Positions 1-11,487 are shown, counted from the first letter of the stretch. The stretch is DNA of 64,000 bases from Symbiodinium natans (GCA_905221605.1 CAJNDS010002401.1:922542-986541); one strand, 5' to 3'. A program made the numbers and translations. The notes: generated by a model from the sequence alone, not told the origin.

Positions 1-183
1 ATGGCACCAGCGACAGCAGGCAAATCCACTCATGGCTGCTTGAGGTGTAAAAATCGGATCGATGGCTTGCAAAATGCAAAAAACCAAACACACAGAGTTT
101 CAGCGCTCGCTTGACTGATCAGCACGACAAAACGAATGCAAAAGCCTCCACCTGCAAACCAAGGGGCGCTTGTCCTGAACATC

Positions 184-3100
184 CTGCAGCTGCATCATGT
201 TGATCCCCATGGCCCCGCTGAGGATCACGGACACGGTGAGGGCTGTAGCAGGTAGCAGGTCAGGCAAATGAACGCCATCGGAGTTGATGTACGTTTACAA
301 CGTTTTACAACACTCAGGGGTTCTGCTCACTACGCTTCCGAATCCATGGATACATGTAGCCACTGCCAGGACAACTCCTCTCTTGGCAACCTTCAACATT
401 TTTGCTCGGCCTGGGATGGCCACTGCCAGGCAGAAGAGAGTGGCCAGGCGGAGCTTGACAGCCTTTGGTCTCAGGCCGCAGAGCTTAGAACTCACGATCA
501 GCGGAGGGTACTTGGACCACCGCCTGTAGATTTGGTTTAGGGTTTAGGGTTTAGGGTGTAGGGTTTAGGATGTAGGGTGTAGGGTCTAGGGCTTAGGGTT
601 TAGGGTTCAGGGTTCAGGGTTTAGGGTTTAGGGTTTAGGGTTTCGGGTTTAGGGCCTTCTCTGTTGAACTAGGACCGACCGGCTCACAAAAGGGCTGCCG
701 CTGAAAGTTGACCCACAACCGGGGCCTGGACTGGAAAACCCCACAAACTCTCACTGGTGCCAAGGGTCCATGAGCACGAGCAGCACCGCCACCGTCATGG
801 TCGCGTTAAGCGTGAGTGAGGCCTGAAACGTCAGCCTTGGCTGAAAGCTGGCGTAGATTTCATGATGAACAGCACCCTGAACCAGGTGTCCAGCTAGTGA
901 CTGTTCAAGGCTGCAAGCCCATGCACCCTACAGCCATCCGCTGACATCACGGTCTTCTTCTGCCTGCCGAGCTGCCCATGGAAGTTGCCAATCACATCAT
1001 TGTTGATCGTCATCATGGCCTGAAGCCACGGCTTGTACAAAGCAGGGGGCCTTACTCATGCAAGAGCTGCTCGACAGAGGGCGTGGCACAAGGCGACTCA
1101 TGCCTACATGTACGCTGCAATGGCAGTCAAAGGGAAACCTCTTCTTCGGCGAGCGTTTTTTATGTCCAACTGGGTAGCGTCTTCCAGAAGGAAAGTACTG
1201 CGGAAGAAGGTGTAGAAGCCGGTTTTGTTTCAGGCTAGGCTTGTTCCTCTTCGAGTAGTTTCGTGGTCCCTTAAATGGGGACCCATTTATATACCCCTCA
1301 TATACCCTATACACATGAAGGGCCCTTTCCATCAGCAACCTTTAAAAGGAGGTAAGTGACCATAAAAGAGAACCCATGTAAGTACCCTTAGAGTTCCTCC
1401 GTTTCCAAAGCAAGTGCTCCTACCATGGCAACTGAAATCCCCCGCAGCCGAAGTACATTCGGCTTCTTCGACACCTTCTCGGCCAGGTCCTTTCGGCACA
1501 ATAACCGAACAGGAGAGGCCATGAATGCAAAAGGCAGGCGCGATGGGAAGCAGCAGCCATGCAGCAGATTCGACTGGATCAAAGTTGTGAGAACAAACAA
1601 GGCTCTGGATGTGAGCGAGTGATCGAAAATAAGAACCTAAATCCCTAATGAACATATTGTATAACTTTGATGAACCCCCAGTAGGCCTCGGAGCCCACAG
1701 GCTTGTCTTGGCTGAGGACAGAGGCAGGAAGGCGCTGTGTCTTCCTGCGTTTCAGGGCGGGCTTTGAGACGGGTTTCGACTCTTTCAGAGGGGATTAGGG
1801 TTTAAGGTTTAGGGTAGGTTACGTTTTGCGATTGGGATCTGCAGCGCATCTATGCGCGGGTCGAAACGGTGGGCCCGTGTTTGTGAAGATACTTCAATGG
1901 GCAAGCGAAGGCACAGCATTCTTTAAGCATCTCGTTTGCTCAGTCAAGGCGCTTGAACATAGCCACGGCCTCAACGCCAGCAGCTGCCGAAGACTTCAGG
2001 AACATCATGCTGGTGCAGCAGCAGGTTACTAAGACTGCAGCCACCCCTGCGACGGACTGGTCGAACTTCATGGAGAGGTTGGCTTCGAACCTGCGGACGC
2101 TCCGCTCATCAGCGGAGCCCCGTCCACGCACAAAGACGACACTTGTCCAGTAGCCCAGCCCGCCCAACTTGCGGCCACGTCACGAGCACAGGATGGCGAA
2201 GACCTCAGAAAAGCTGGCATGACCGATGTCAAAACCCTAAACCTAACTTTCGACGATGAACAGCACCCGAGGGCCGCGCAAGCGGCTGTATTGAGAAGGC
2301 GACCTCGAGGTTTCCAGGTCTTTTGCTTTGTTCGGGACAGGGAGGGTTAGGGTTGAGGGATTCACTATACTTTATTCAGATTAAATACACACACACAATA
2401 TTTGTGTAACATTATGCGCTGCATGTCTGTTTTTACATGCCATAGCATAGTATAAGGACAGAATATAGCATAACATGACATACCAATATATCTCCCCAAG
2501 GCCAAACGCATTCAAGGCCAGGGGCGATGGACGACAAGATGGGCTTCGTCATGTCAGGAAGCTCACCGGTCTCGTGCACCTGGGAACTGAGACCTTAAAC
2601 CAAATGCACATTTACCAGAATAGGGGTCCCCCTTTTATGCAGAAAAATGGAAAAGAATCCCCTTGAAGGGACCCCCAAAAAGGGTACCCCTATTTTCGGA
2701 AACCCCCACATGCCCATTTCACAGCTACGGGTGATGCTGGGGTCTCTAGGAAGCAGTGTCTGGCAGGGCTTACAGGGGCTTATTGATAATGCCAGAAAAA
2801 TGAAGCTGAACTGCCCCAACGGGAACGGTTTGGGGTCCTCGGAATCTTACCCTTATATGCCCTACGCCTAGACAATTCAAGGGCCCTCACTTCAAAAGCC
2901 TGTAAAGGAGGTAAGGGACATATTAAGGGCCCGTAGAACTACCCGTAGATCAATCGTTTGTTGGGAGGGATGAACACGTTGAGCCGGCCTGATGCCATTC
3001 ATCTGTTTGGGGGCTTCGGTAGGATGATTCCTACTTCGCCTTCGGTGCGAAACCTCTTGCCCAGAACCCCCAACCCCTTAGGAATACTCTTAATAAACCT

Positions 3101-4097
3101 TCAACTATGAAATGGTTCTGAATACGAATTTGCCTCGGCCTCGGCCGTGTTGCATCGTAGTATGGCTGCTGAGTTGGCTATAGACCATGGTGGAGAAGCC
3201 ATGGGCTCGGCCATTGGACCGACCCTTCTTGCGTCTCAACCCTACACCCTAAACCCTGAACCCTAAACCCTAAACCCTAAACCCTAAACCCTAAACCCTA
3301 CACCCTAAACCCTAAACCCTAAACCCGAAACCCTACACCCTAAACCCTAAACCCTACACCTTAAACCCTAAGCCAGAACCCCAAAAGCCTCTGCCCGCCG
3401 GCGGGCCGAGGCGGGCGACGCGCAGCGTTTAAGAGGAGGTCTGTACTTGGAGGTTCATGGGTGCTTATAACCCCAATTAGTTTAGGGTTTAGGGTTCAGG
3501 GTTTAGGGCTTAGGGTTAGGGTACTTCTAACCCCAATGATAAACCTACTTATGACCCTACTTAGGGGACTCAGGGGGCTTATAAGTACAGTTATGATTGG
3601 GGTTATGAGTACCTTGAACCTCCAAGTATCCCTCGCCGGGCCCCAATGCCTCGAGGCCGCTTCTGCTGAGGACCAAAAAAAAGAAAAGGGGGTGCGCCTG
3701 GGCCTGAAGCCAGAAGAAGTAGCTCAGGGACGACTGGATCAGGTACACTTGGTACAAGTTGCCTGAGACGACCCCAATTCTCCAAGAAGTGGGATGATTT
3801 GGGTTTTTAAGGGCTGTCCGGAATGCACAGACCGAAAGCTCCCAAGGCGGCATCGTGGCAGAGCTCTTAAGCATCCTTTTGGGGTTTCGGGCTTTTTTTT
3901 GCCACCCGCCGGGTTTAGGGTTTAGGGTTTAGGGTTTAGGGTTTAGGGTTTAAGGTTTAGGGTTTAGGGTTTAGGGTTTAGGGCTTAGGGCTTAGGGTTT
4001 AGGGAAGCCATCCTACGACCTAAAAGTTGCAGCCATGCAGCCAATCACCACATGAATGAAGAGCGACATGTGGAAGAAGAACTGGGCAGTGCTGGAG
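184..4097 (-). CDS. Multi-exon polytopic membrane protein (unrecognised family)
   Basis: Exons read on the minus strand are 4097-4020, 2090-1988, 1019-935, 822-755, 523-496, 462-411 and 242-184. Each is bounded by AG before it and GT, GC or GA after it. Exons 822-755, 523-496, 462-411 and 242-184 join in phase with no missing piece. Hydrophobic segments are visible in five exons, for example HMSLFIHVVIGCMAATF (4097-4020), GVAAVLVTCCCTSMMFL (2090-1988), TMTVAVLLVLM (822-755), LATLFCLAVAI (462-411) and LTVSVILSGAMGI (242-184), so the product is an integral membrane protein. The intron between 822-755 and 523-496 carries a TTTAGGG array. The first exon is 2 kb upstream of the next and may belong to another gene. 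Exon 1019-935 ends in phase 1 and I did not find its partner. The left end probably continues beyond the window. Function is not assignable. Confidence 0.5.
534..655 (+). repeat. Telomere-like TTTAGGG array inside an intron
   Basis: About 17 tandem units of TTTAGGG and one-base variants (TGTAGGG, TTCAGGG). It lies entirely within the intron between exons 822-755 and 523-496 of the minus-strand membrane protein gene, beginning a few bases from the splice acceptor. On the gene's sense strand it reads CCCTAAA. Confidence 0.9.
1255..1345. repeat. GGGACCC/AAAGGAGGTAAG-type dispersed short repeat
   Basis: A short segment with GGTCCC/GGGACC pairs followed by a TTTAAAAGGAGGTAAGTGAC motif. A related segment occurs at 2841-2950 (TGTAAAGGAGGTAAGGGAC), both next to GGGCCC motifs. 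Similarity is by eye; it looks like a small non-autonomous dispersed repeat. Confidence 0.4.
2619..2696. repeat. Small inverted-repeat (MITE-like) element
   Basis: Arms 2619-2636 and 2677-2696 are near-perfect reverse complements (AATAGGGGTCCCCCTTTT against AAAAGGGTACCCCTATTTT) around a loop of about 40 bases. Similar GGGGTACC/GGGGTCC material recurs near 4256, 14357 and 48013, suggesting one dispersed family. There is no coding capacity. Confidence 0.6.
2700..3237. other. No gene recognised
   Basis: No exon with a convincing splice pair and protein-like sequence was found here. The sequence holds the second copy of the AAAGGAGGTAAG repeat (2841-2950) and otherwise looks like intron or spacer. 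Confidence 0.4.
3238..3375 (-). repeat. Telomere-like CCCTAAA array
   Basis: Roughly 19 units of CCCTAAA with CCCTACA and CCCGAAA variants. It lies in a gene-poor stretch between minus-strand exons of the membrane protein gene, so it is probably intronic. Confidence 0.9.
3376..3912. other. No gene recognised; short TTTAGGG run at 3480-3520
   Basis: A short TTTAGGG/TTCAGGG run sits at 3480-3520, followed by imperfect repeats of CTTATAACCCC and ATGATTGGGG around 3460-3610. Nothing protein-like with splice signals is seen on either strand. Confidence 0.4.
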
Positions 4098-4181
4098 CTG
4101 GCCCTAAACCCTAAACCCTAAACCCTAAACCCTAAACCCTAAACCCTAAACCCTAAACCCTAAACCCTAAACCCTAAACCC
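3913..4181. repeat. Inverted pair of telomere-like arrays flanking an exon
   Basis: A TTTAGGG array (about 3913-4005) and a CCCTAAA array (about 4103-4181) face each other across only about 97 bases. That spacer contains the minus-strand exon 4097-4020. The two arrays can in principle pair to form a long stem around the exon. Confidence 0.85.
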
Positions 4182-4255
4182 TGGCATCTCTCTCTTCCCG
4201 CCAATGTCAAAGCATTTACAGGAACCCAAGAGCCGTTCCCTTTTAGGCTCTCACG

Positions 4256-4345
4256 TATGGGGGGTTTGCGATAACGGGGCGTACCTTCTTGGGGTCCCTT
4301 TGTAAGGGGATCCTACTATTTGGGGGTTTTCATGTCAGCAATCTC
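4256..4345. repeat. GGGGTACC-family MITE-like repeat
   Basis: Contains GCGTACCTTCTTGGGGTCCC followed by TGTAAGGGGATCCTACTATT. The same words recur at 14357-14450 and, more diverged, at 48013-48085. No coding capacity. Confidence 0.55.
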
Positions 4346-4562
4346 TGATTTTCGTAAATCCCCCAATGTTCCAGCAACAGCAACAGCCGCAGCAGCTTCA
4401 GACTCGGATGTCCCCTGACCTTAAGAGGTCATATAGGGGCAGAAGATTAAGGGTCCCTTCTAAGCGTCCCTCCTTATCCCCCTGAACACCATGGCTCTCA
4501 AGCAGGCAAGGCACCAGCTTCTTGTAGCCCCAAAGCTTGAATAGCACTCGTATAATGCTTGC

Positions 4563-4768
4563 CTGTGGCCGGGAGGGCTTTAGGAGCTTTGGGCCATGAG
4601 TCCATCAGGGCGCTCTTTGCAAACATTGTCTTTCCGTGCCCGAAATCTTCCGGCACAACCTCAAGAAGATACAATCGCACTGCGCTGATGATATCATCAC
4701 TGATTGTAGCACAATCATGCACAAACGCTTCTCCGAGACCATCATCAACCCACAAGCGCTTCACCCCC
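4563..4768 (-). CDS. Coding exon, unknown protein
   Basis: Open for 68 codons between an acceptor (CAGAG, then G) and a GC donor (CACAG followed by GCAAGC). The encoded peptide looks globular, with motifs such as VKRLWVDDGLGEAFVHDC and an amphipathic stretch IISAVRLYLLEVVPEDF. Family not recognised. It lies on the same strand as the exons at 5237-4905 and may belong to the same gene, although the phases of the neighbouring exon ends do not match directly, so an exon would be missing between them. Confidence 0.5.
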
Positions 4769-4829
4769 CTCTGCTCAAGTACGGAATCCCAGCCACCCCC
4801 GCCGAAGCTCAATGCAGCCGCAGCACTCA

Positions 4830-4902
4830 CCCTAAACCATAAACCCTAAACCCACCCTGAACCCTAAACCCTAAACCCACCCTGAACCCTAAACCCTAAG
4901 CA
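4830..4902 (-). repeat. Telomere-like CCCTAAA repeats at an intron start
   Basis: CCCTAAA and CCCACCCTGAA units. On the minus (sense) strand they begin directly after the GT donor at 4904, so the repeat is the first sequence of an intron. Confidence 0.8.
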
Positions 4903-4904
4903 AC

Positions 4905-5237
4905 CTCGGCGCTCTGAACCTCTCCTGGCCTCGTCCAAGCCACGCAGCTGCACCTCTTCTGCCCAAAGGGCCTCGAACCTCTCGCATTGGCGAGCCGCCT
5001 GAGATGGGGGGAGTTGCCCCACGCCCATAAGCATTTTCTGGCGTGCGTTTTCTGACATGCCAAATTCAATGCCCTGAGTTGAGCTGGAAAAGCTGACTAC
5101 ACACAAGCATGGAGCATTCACTACAGTGAAGCAACCACTTCGCCAGACAAAAGCGAGCCCTGCCTGGTACTCCGGGGAGTTCACGGGCGGGATTTCGTCC
5201 GGGCTGCACTTGGACATTGCGCTGCTCCAGGAGTGGC
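4905..5237 (-). CDS. Two joined coding exons, unknown protein
   Basis: Exon 5237-5164 follows TTTGCAG and ends CAG before GCAGGG (GC donor). Exon 5073-4905 follows CTCAG and ends before GTTGCT. The join is in phase. The peptide includes AMSKCSPDEIPPVNSPEYQ, then GIEFGMSENARQKM and a charged helix ERFEALWAEEVQLRGLDEAR. The 90-base intron is also open in the same frame, so retention cannot be excluded. No family recognised. Confidence 0.5.
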
Positions 5238-8200
5238 CTGCAAATGGAAAGCCAGCACAAGCCCCCCCCCCCCCCACAGCCATATCTGTCGGTGGCATGG
5301 GCTTGGGGTACACGCAAGAAAGACGGAAACACATGGGCCGTTTGTATTGTCAGGCGTACGCCAGCTTCTCTGGGGTTCGAGGTTGGCGCCTGCTCGGACG
5401 ATTATGACGATTCGATGTTTCTTCGTGCGTTTTCTTTTCCGTATTTCGGTTGTTCTTCCGTTTTTTTTTTTCCGTGTGATGGTGGGTGAGCGGTTACTGC
5501 TGCTGCTATCAGCCCACATGCGCCGCCCGCCTAGCCGTGCCACCATGGGGCTCAGCCAAGTCCTTGGAAAGAAGCTCTTTACCTTCCTTGGGTCTTAGGG
5601 TTTAACACTTTGGGTAGTTACATGGTCCCTGAAAAATTTTGTGTGTGATTTTAGCAAGGGTTGTTCTGCAGGGTTTGTGGATTCCGGGGTGCATCATTCC
5701 TTCACTTCCTCTGAGCGCTGGGCACACACAGCCAGCTCAAGTAGGAGTTGCTCCGCAGTATCTCATCTTCGGGACAAGTGTCCTGAGCATAGTTCCGATG
5801 TCATGATTTCATTCACTGCTGCTGGGACGACCCCGCCAAGCATGGCAATCACTGTGGACCGCTGAATCCCACAGATGTTCACTGCGACTGCAGCTTCTTC
5901 GTGTTCTGCAAAGGCGTTGCTCACTGGCCCTCTGCCCGTTGATGTCGGGCAGGGCTAATTGAGCTCAAGACTCTCCTTTGCCGTAGCCGGGGAGAGGAGT
6001 TTTGCCTGCTGGCCGCACTGTTGTCATGTGGTAGTACATGGAGACCTGACCGTTCGGAGGTGCCGCGTGTCTTACTGCGCGCTTGCGGCACATTCACGCT
6101 GCTGGGGCCCGTGCGATGGAAAAAATGTAGAGCGCAACGTAGAGTGACAAAATCAGGGAGGCCCTGTCATTGCGAAGATCTACACTTACAGACTTACTGA
6201 TCAGAAGCTACATCAGGACGCACAAGTCACGGCAAGACGAATCCCTCCCACCCCCAAGTAATATCAAAGCTTCCCAGATCTTCCCGTGATGACATATTTT
6301 TCGGCTGCTATTCGGAATATCTAGCAGCTAGCATTCGGGGTCGGGGGGCTGTATATGTTCCGCCTCAACTTGGCCGCGTCCGCAAAGAGGAAGGACGCGA
6401 CCGACAGCGAGGAGTGGCCGACTTCGTTGGAGAGCTCGTGCACAGTTCCGAGCCTTAGCAACGCATTTTTAGTGCAGTTACGGGCGCTTCATTCAGGGAA
6501 GCTGCAGTTTTAGGTCTCCTTGGCACGGGACAAGCTGGAAAGCTGCCGGAGTTGGAGGGTGCGGCGGGACAGCTTGAGTGCACCCCAGGGCATCAACCCT
6601 CAACAGCCCTCAAGAGGCCCCAGTTTTGTGGAAACCTCTCCCAGCATGAGCACACAAAGCAGACTGGTGATGGCAACATCCGATACATCTGTGATTCTCA
6701 GGGCCCGCGACTGCACGAGCAACGGCTTCGTGCCAGAGATCGGAAGCAGGCCCTGGCAGGGCTCCTATTTTTCAGGTACAAAAATGCCTCATCTTCCCCT
6801 TCTCCACCACGGTTAACGAGCCTTCACGATTCATGTGCTAGTAAAAAACAGGCACCGGCCCTCCCGGGCTCGGGCGCAGGGGTGTTGCGTCCAGTTCCAA
6901 TCCCAAAAACACGTAGGCCTATCGACACAAGAGGGTCTGCCACCCACTGCATGCAATCCAGAACACCACAGCTGGGAGTGCTGACACAATCAAGGCACTC
7001 CTCTCAAAGCAAAGCCCGGAAGGGGGTCCGTCAGCTTGACACGTTTGAGGTGCCGGGCTTTGGATCTCGGATGGTTTCAACTACCTTCTAGCTGGAAAAG
7101 ACTCCTGCTTGCCTCCACAAAGCAGCTGGCATTCGGACGCAGACGCCAACCTTTCGTGTCAGAGTCAAAGCCTTTGTGATGTTGCGTGTGTGAACACTCG
7201 GCGTGGGAAAAGCCTGCGCTGCACCCGCTCATTCTGAGTGCTGGGTTGCCCAAGTTGCAGAGCAACGAGAGAAAGCCATAGCACGAGAGGAGGCAATTGA
7301 TGCAATAAAGCTCTAGTGTGTCGTCAGCCAAGTGGTAGGGGGCAGGTTAAAGCTTCGTGAAGAGAAGGCCAAAATCTCAGCCACCCGGCCGTCCATTCCC
7401 AAAACTGCCGTCGCATTGGATGCCTCCGCTTCGCTGACCTGCGCTTTGCAAGAGATTTCACAAGGTCAACTTCTCAGAGCTCCGTGGGCGCCATCTGAGG
7501 GGCATGCAAGGGATTGCACGGGCACATCGCGCCATGCAAATGGCTGAGAGCTGCAGTGAAGAACAGATCTGCTGAATCTGCTTCTGGCCTCCAACGAGGT
7601 CTGAAGTAGCGAATGGTCCTGCACAGCAAACTCCTCACCTCGGAGGAAACCAGAACCTTTCAGTGAGAAAGGATGTCCTCCACTGGTTCAATGTCTGCCT
7701 CCCTGACACTTCCATCAGCTTCTACCTGAGACTTGCCAGCACTGAAACATGCCCCCAAAGGAGCCCGCGCATTCAGAAGCTCCTTTGCTACCAACGTTGC
7801 CAAAACTGAATGGAGGACTCTGACTTATACGTAAGACTGCAGAACCTCGGTGATCTTCCGTGTGCCAGGCCGTCTCAATGGCTGATGGTTTCACCGGCGT
7901 GAGGCGCAAGGACTTTTGGAGGAGCTGGACATCCAGCAAGGGGGCTTCGTCCTGGCAACAGGCACGTTGCTGGCGACATCTCAGGCTGCGGGGCTACCGG
8001 GCTCAAGCTTGTAGAGAAAGCAAAGCGGAAACCTCCCTTTGACAAATCACAGATGTTCCACACGTCGGCATCAGCACCCCCTCCATCTTCCGTCCCTGCC
8101 TAGAGTGTCAACAGTGTCTAGTGAAAGTATCAAAGCCTGCTCGCCGACAGAAAGCCAGACACGAAGACGGAGAGACAGGCATGAGCGAGAAAGAGCCCAA

Positions 8201-8835
8201 GAGAGAGAAATATTGAGAGAGAGAGAGAGAGAGCGGCTTACACTTCCAAGTCGTGTAGAGCCATGTCAATGCAGAAGAAGCTCTGCTTGGTAGACAGCCC
8301 AGCAGTGAAAGTAGACGGGATCCTATCAACAAACCAGCACTAGTCATACGAATCCTGTAAAGGGAGCCCTGCTGCAGGCCTCAATCACTCCGCACTCAGC
8401 CTCTAGGCATTCCGAATCCGTGGCAGCCACCACATGGATGGCTGCGAGGGTGGCAAGCGCAAATCGCAATGCCTCGAGGAGATGAATCTTGGGCGACCGG
8501 CCACGACAATTGCCTTACATGACCTGCAACACTGAGTCTCGGACGTTCCACATGAGTCGGTTCGAGTCCTTGCTTTTATGATTGCATCGAGTTTCTGAAG
8601 AAGACTGCAAGGCTGCTTGCCGGAAACTTGCGCGGCCACTATGCATTAAACACTAAACACACCACATGCATTTCGAAGCATGCCAACTCTGAAAATGTCA
8701 GGTCAAAGCCTCTCTTTCAGCCATGAATCGTTTCCGCACTGCTTGTAGATTGATTGGTTATGGAAAGCGCGTGCACGCCAGGCGGGATTTCCTCAGCGGG
8801 CCTCAGGCGACGTGTTGCCAAACCAGCACTGCAGC
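5238..8835. other. Gene-poor stretch with one possible exon
   Basis: No gene was assigned. A possible minus-strand exon lies at about 6325-6460 (peptide with NEVGHSSLSVASFLFADAAK after an AG acceptor) but no donor could be fixed. Poly-T occurs at 5460-5470 and a GA-rich run at 8203-8233. A long open frame at 6552-7091 on the plus strand lacks protein-like composition. Confidence 0.35.
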
Positions 8836-9201
8836 TCAGAACTGCAACTTCTGGATCTTCTGGTCTACATCCACATGTCGTGTCAGACTTGAAGGTGCAC
8901 AAAAAGCGTGGTGCAGTATGGTTGTTTCTTCGGGTGCACCGTCGCGCTTGGAAGAATCTGAGGCAACCGCAGCAGCGATCAAAAGCAATTTCGGATCTTG
9001 AGCCAAGAGTGTTGCAACAGCGTACTTTCCAACAAAGACTTGCCACTCAACTTGACGCAGCATGGGAATTCCTGCACCTTTCCGCTTTTTGCCACCGCTT
9101 GGCATTGTTCCGTGCTGCACCAGTGTGCTTGCCTTTCCCTGTTCGTGAAACTGGAGCTGAGAGCTTTCCAGGCCTGTTGCAATCCCAAAATCCACCGTCA
9201 A
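8836..9201 (-). CDS. Open frame with protein-like C-terminus, unknown
   Basis: A 121-codon open frame ends at a TGA just downstream of Tim9 on the same strand. It contains QVEWQVFVGKYAVATLLAQD and a basic patch GGKKRKG. It may be a terminal exon beginning at one of several internal AG acceptors, or a chance open frame. No family recognised. Confidence 0.3.
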   Translation of the reverse strand: MTVDFGIATGLESSQLQFHEQGKASTLVQHGTMPSGGKKRKGAGIPMLRQVEWQVFVGKYAVATLLAQDPKLLLIAAAVASDSSKRDGAPEETTILHHAFCAPSSLTRHVDVDQKIQKLQF

Positions 9202-9404
9202 GTCTTCTCACGAGGAAATTGTCGATGTATGTATAACAGGTCTGGGCATGCGTGTGCCCACATAAGTGGCTGCACATCTTTTTGTCGGATGGACAACTGC
9301 AAGCTGTAACAAAATGGGAGCTTCAAAACCGTGCTGCGGGGCTCACGCCGGCTTCCTTAGCCATGACACCACACTGGTCCCAAGCATCTCGTTCACTCAA
9401 CTGC

Positions 9405-9436
9405 AACACCCTAAACCCTAAACCCTAAACCCTATA
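9405..9436 (-). repeat. Telomere-like CCCTAAA repeat in the Tim9 3' flank
   Basis: Four CCCTAAA units start four to five bases past the Tim9 stop codon at 9441-9443 on the sense strand, so the array lies in the 3' untranslated or downstream region. Confidence 0.85.
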
Positions 9437-9440
9437 CAAA

Positions 9441-10282
9441 TCAGCCCTGCGGCTGCAGCGACATCTGCTGCTGCTTCTCTTGGAAGCGCAAGCCCACGCG
9501 CCTCACAAACGGCTGCCGGCATTGTCATGGTGAGGGTCTCCGCCACAAACGCTGTTGGCTTTCCCATCGGTACTGGGGCCCAAGCTGGGTAAAGGACATG
9601 TACTTCTGCACCTTGCGCGCTGCAAGTAGCCAGATGCGGGCAGGTGATGGCAGGGGCAAACGCCTTACAGCTTACGCCTGCATGAGCGTCCAAACAAGTG
9701 CCGCGCTGGAAGAATCCGAGCTCCTTGCGCAACGTGTGACGCACTGCTCTTCCGAGCCTTCCAGGCCCTGCTCAACAAGAGTGCGCCCGAGGCACCAAGC
9801 AGCAGATCCAAAGCACCAGCCAAAGCATGCCAAAGCTCAGCTACTTCAACAACACCCCGGCAGCATTTCACAACACCCAGCCAAACCGTAGCAAAGCCTC
9901 GAGGCCTGCGACCTGAAGTAAAGCAATGCCCCGAATGACTTTCGCAGTGAGTTCTGTGCGCCTTTGTTCGGAAGCTGGTGATGCATTCGTTGAAACATCT
10001 CTCCACCAAGTTGTTGTAGGTGTTCATCATTTCCTGTGGTTGAAGTCAATTTTGCCGCCTAGCTGACACTTATGCCACATTGCAAGGCACAATCTGGGCT
10101 TAGGAATTAGTCTCACTGTTGCCAGACGTCCTAATTAATGATGGCCTGGCTAACGGTCACACTGTTTCCGGGAAGGTGGGACAGATCACGTGCGGGCTCA
10201 CTTGCACCATAAGCTCCTGCATCTGCATTTCGTTCAGCGCGGCCATGACTTGCATCTGGTCCCTCTGGGACAGTTGGTCCAT
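9441..10282 (-). CDS. TIM9: Mitochondrial import inner membrane translocase subunit Tim9
   Basis: Small Tim chaperone of the mitochondrial intermembrane space, which with Tim10 escorts hydrophobic precursors to the carrier translocase. Five exons on the minus strand: 10282-10217, 10033-9962, 9767-9729, 9611-9586 and 9501-9441. They encode 87 residues, the usual Tim9 length. The start ATG at 10282 opens MDQLSQRDQMQVMAAL. The second exon gives YNNLVERCFNEC and the third EEQCVTRC, forming the twin CX3C motif with exactly 15 residues between, as in yeast Tim9. The end RVGLRFQEKQQQ matches the conserved RVG.RF helix. Intron donors are GA, GC, GC and GC; every acceptor is AG followed by G. Conservation on both sides of each junction leaves little freedom in the model. 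The open frame at 9418-9744 on this strand is not the true frame. Confidence 0.93.
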
Positions 10283-11440
10283 ACCTGACAGAGGTAGGGG
10301 CAACTTCACCTGCAGGAGTTGCGATTGGCGACAATGGAAAACCACCGAGAAGACGTCGTGAGAAGAATCAAACCCATCCCAAACTCGCATTTCCCGGAAG
10401 GCTGCCGCAGGCCCTCGTCTGCAGATGTGAAGTGGGGTGGCTGTCTATGTTCCCACCGCATTCCCTCTACAAAGATGTCGCAAGGTGCTGCATCGTGTGA
10501 AAGTCCTGGAGCACAACCACTTCAGTCACTCATCCTCTGAACCGAAGGTCCATTTTTTTGACTGACCCGGCCTGGCATTGCCATGGTTCTCCAGTCAAGG
10601 GTGGGGCCGGATCAGCACAAGGTTTGCAGCTTGGGCTCTTGAGCAAAGGACCTGTCGATGCCTCCACGGCCAACGGAATGCGTTGCTAAAAGAAGCTTGA
10701 CCCTGAAACTCTCAAGTGCTGGCGCTTTGGAGCCTTGCCAATGCAAACCAGAGCCGGTGTCCCCGTTTCATGGGTTATGCTGGTTTGTTTTCCCCACCAC
10801 GAAGACCCAGTTTCAAAGGAGACATTGTATCGGCTACCATCGTCTGACGAAAGAGGACATTCCTGCAGGACGACTCAAGACACACCCGCGTGTAGTGACA
10901 CAGCCACCATGCAATCTTCCAAGGTGGGCAGGGATGGCTGCGGAGATGTTTCCTGTTCTTATAGAACCCACCTTATAGAACCCACTATACAAACACTGAG
11001 AAATCGATCTCCCACTTTTTCGTTACAGGGCCCCTTTGCGGTCAGGCAAAGGCATCTCAGCAAAGCTCGGCCAGTAAAGCCCATGTTAGGCCAAGTTGAC
11101 ATGGCTTGTGATCTCACAATCCATGCCTTAGGTCTCACACTGAACTGCTCCACAAGGCTTCTCTGTTGGCAAGCTCCATCCTGGCAGTTGCAAAAAGGCC
11201 CATACCGAAGCCTGCACCCTAAAGGCTGCAACTGCCAGGCGGGTTCATGGCTCACTGACATTCGCTCGGCGACTGCACTGTAGCATGTCCATGCTCAACG
11301 AAGATTAAAATATTCCGTCGTCCTCCGGGAGGCGAAGAAATGGAGCTGGGCTGGCTGTGCATCCGGTCACTGCCCGACAGCGGGTGAGCTCATTGCGCTC
11401 CACCTGGGGGCTTCTCACGACTGTAAGTTCCAAAAATGAC
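10283..11440. other. No gene recognised upstream of Tim9
   Basis: The sequence upstream of the Tim9 start carries no TATA-like or other promoter motif I can defend; dinoflagellate mRNAs are trans-spliced, so a splice acceptor upstream of the ATG would be expected. Open frames at 10658-11283 on the plus strand look non-coding. Confidence 0.35.
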
Positions 11441-11449
11441 CCGACCTAC

Positions 11450-11487
11450 CCCTAAACCCTAAACCCCAAACCCTAAACCCTAAACCC
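11450..11487 (-). repeat. Short CCCTAAA array
   Basis: Five units of CCCTAAA/CCCCAAA. It lies about 45 bases past the donor of the minus-strand exon 11675-11532 and so is probably intronic. Confidence 0.8.

Noticed and set aside
8108-8293. An Arg/Glu-rich ORF
   Set aside because: Caused by the GAGAGA repeat; no splice borders or conserved motif.
9418-9744. A 108-codon minus-strand open frame with attractive composition
   Set aside because: It runs across Tim9 exons 3-5 in the wrong frame. Tim9 conservation shows the true frame differs in each exon.
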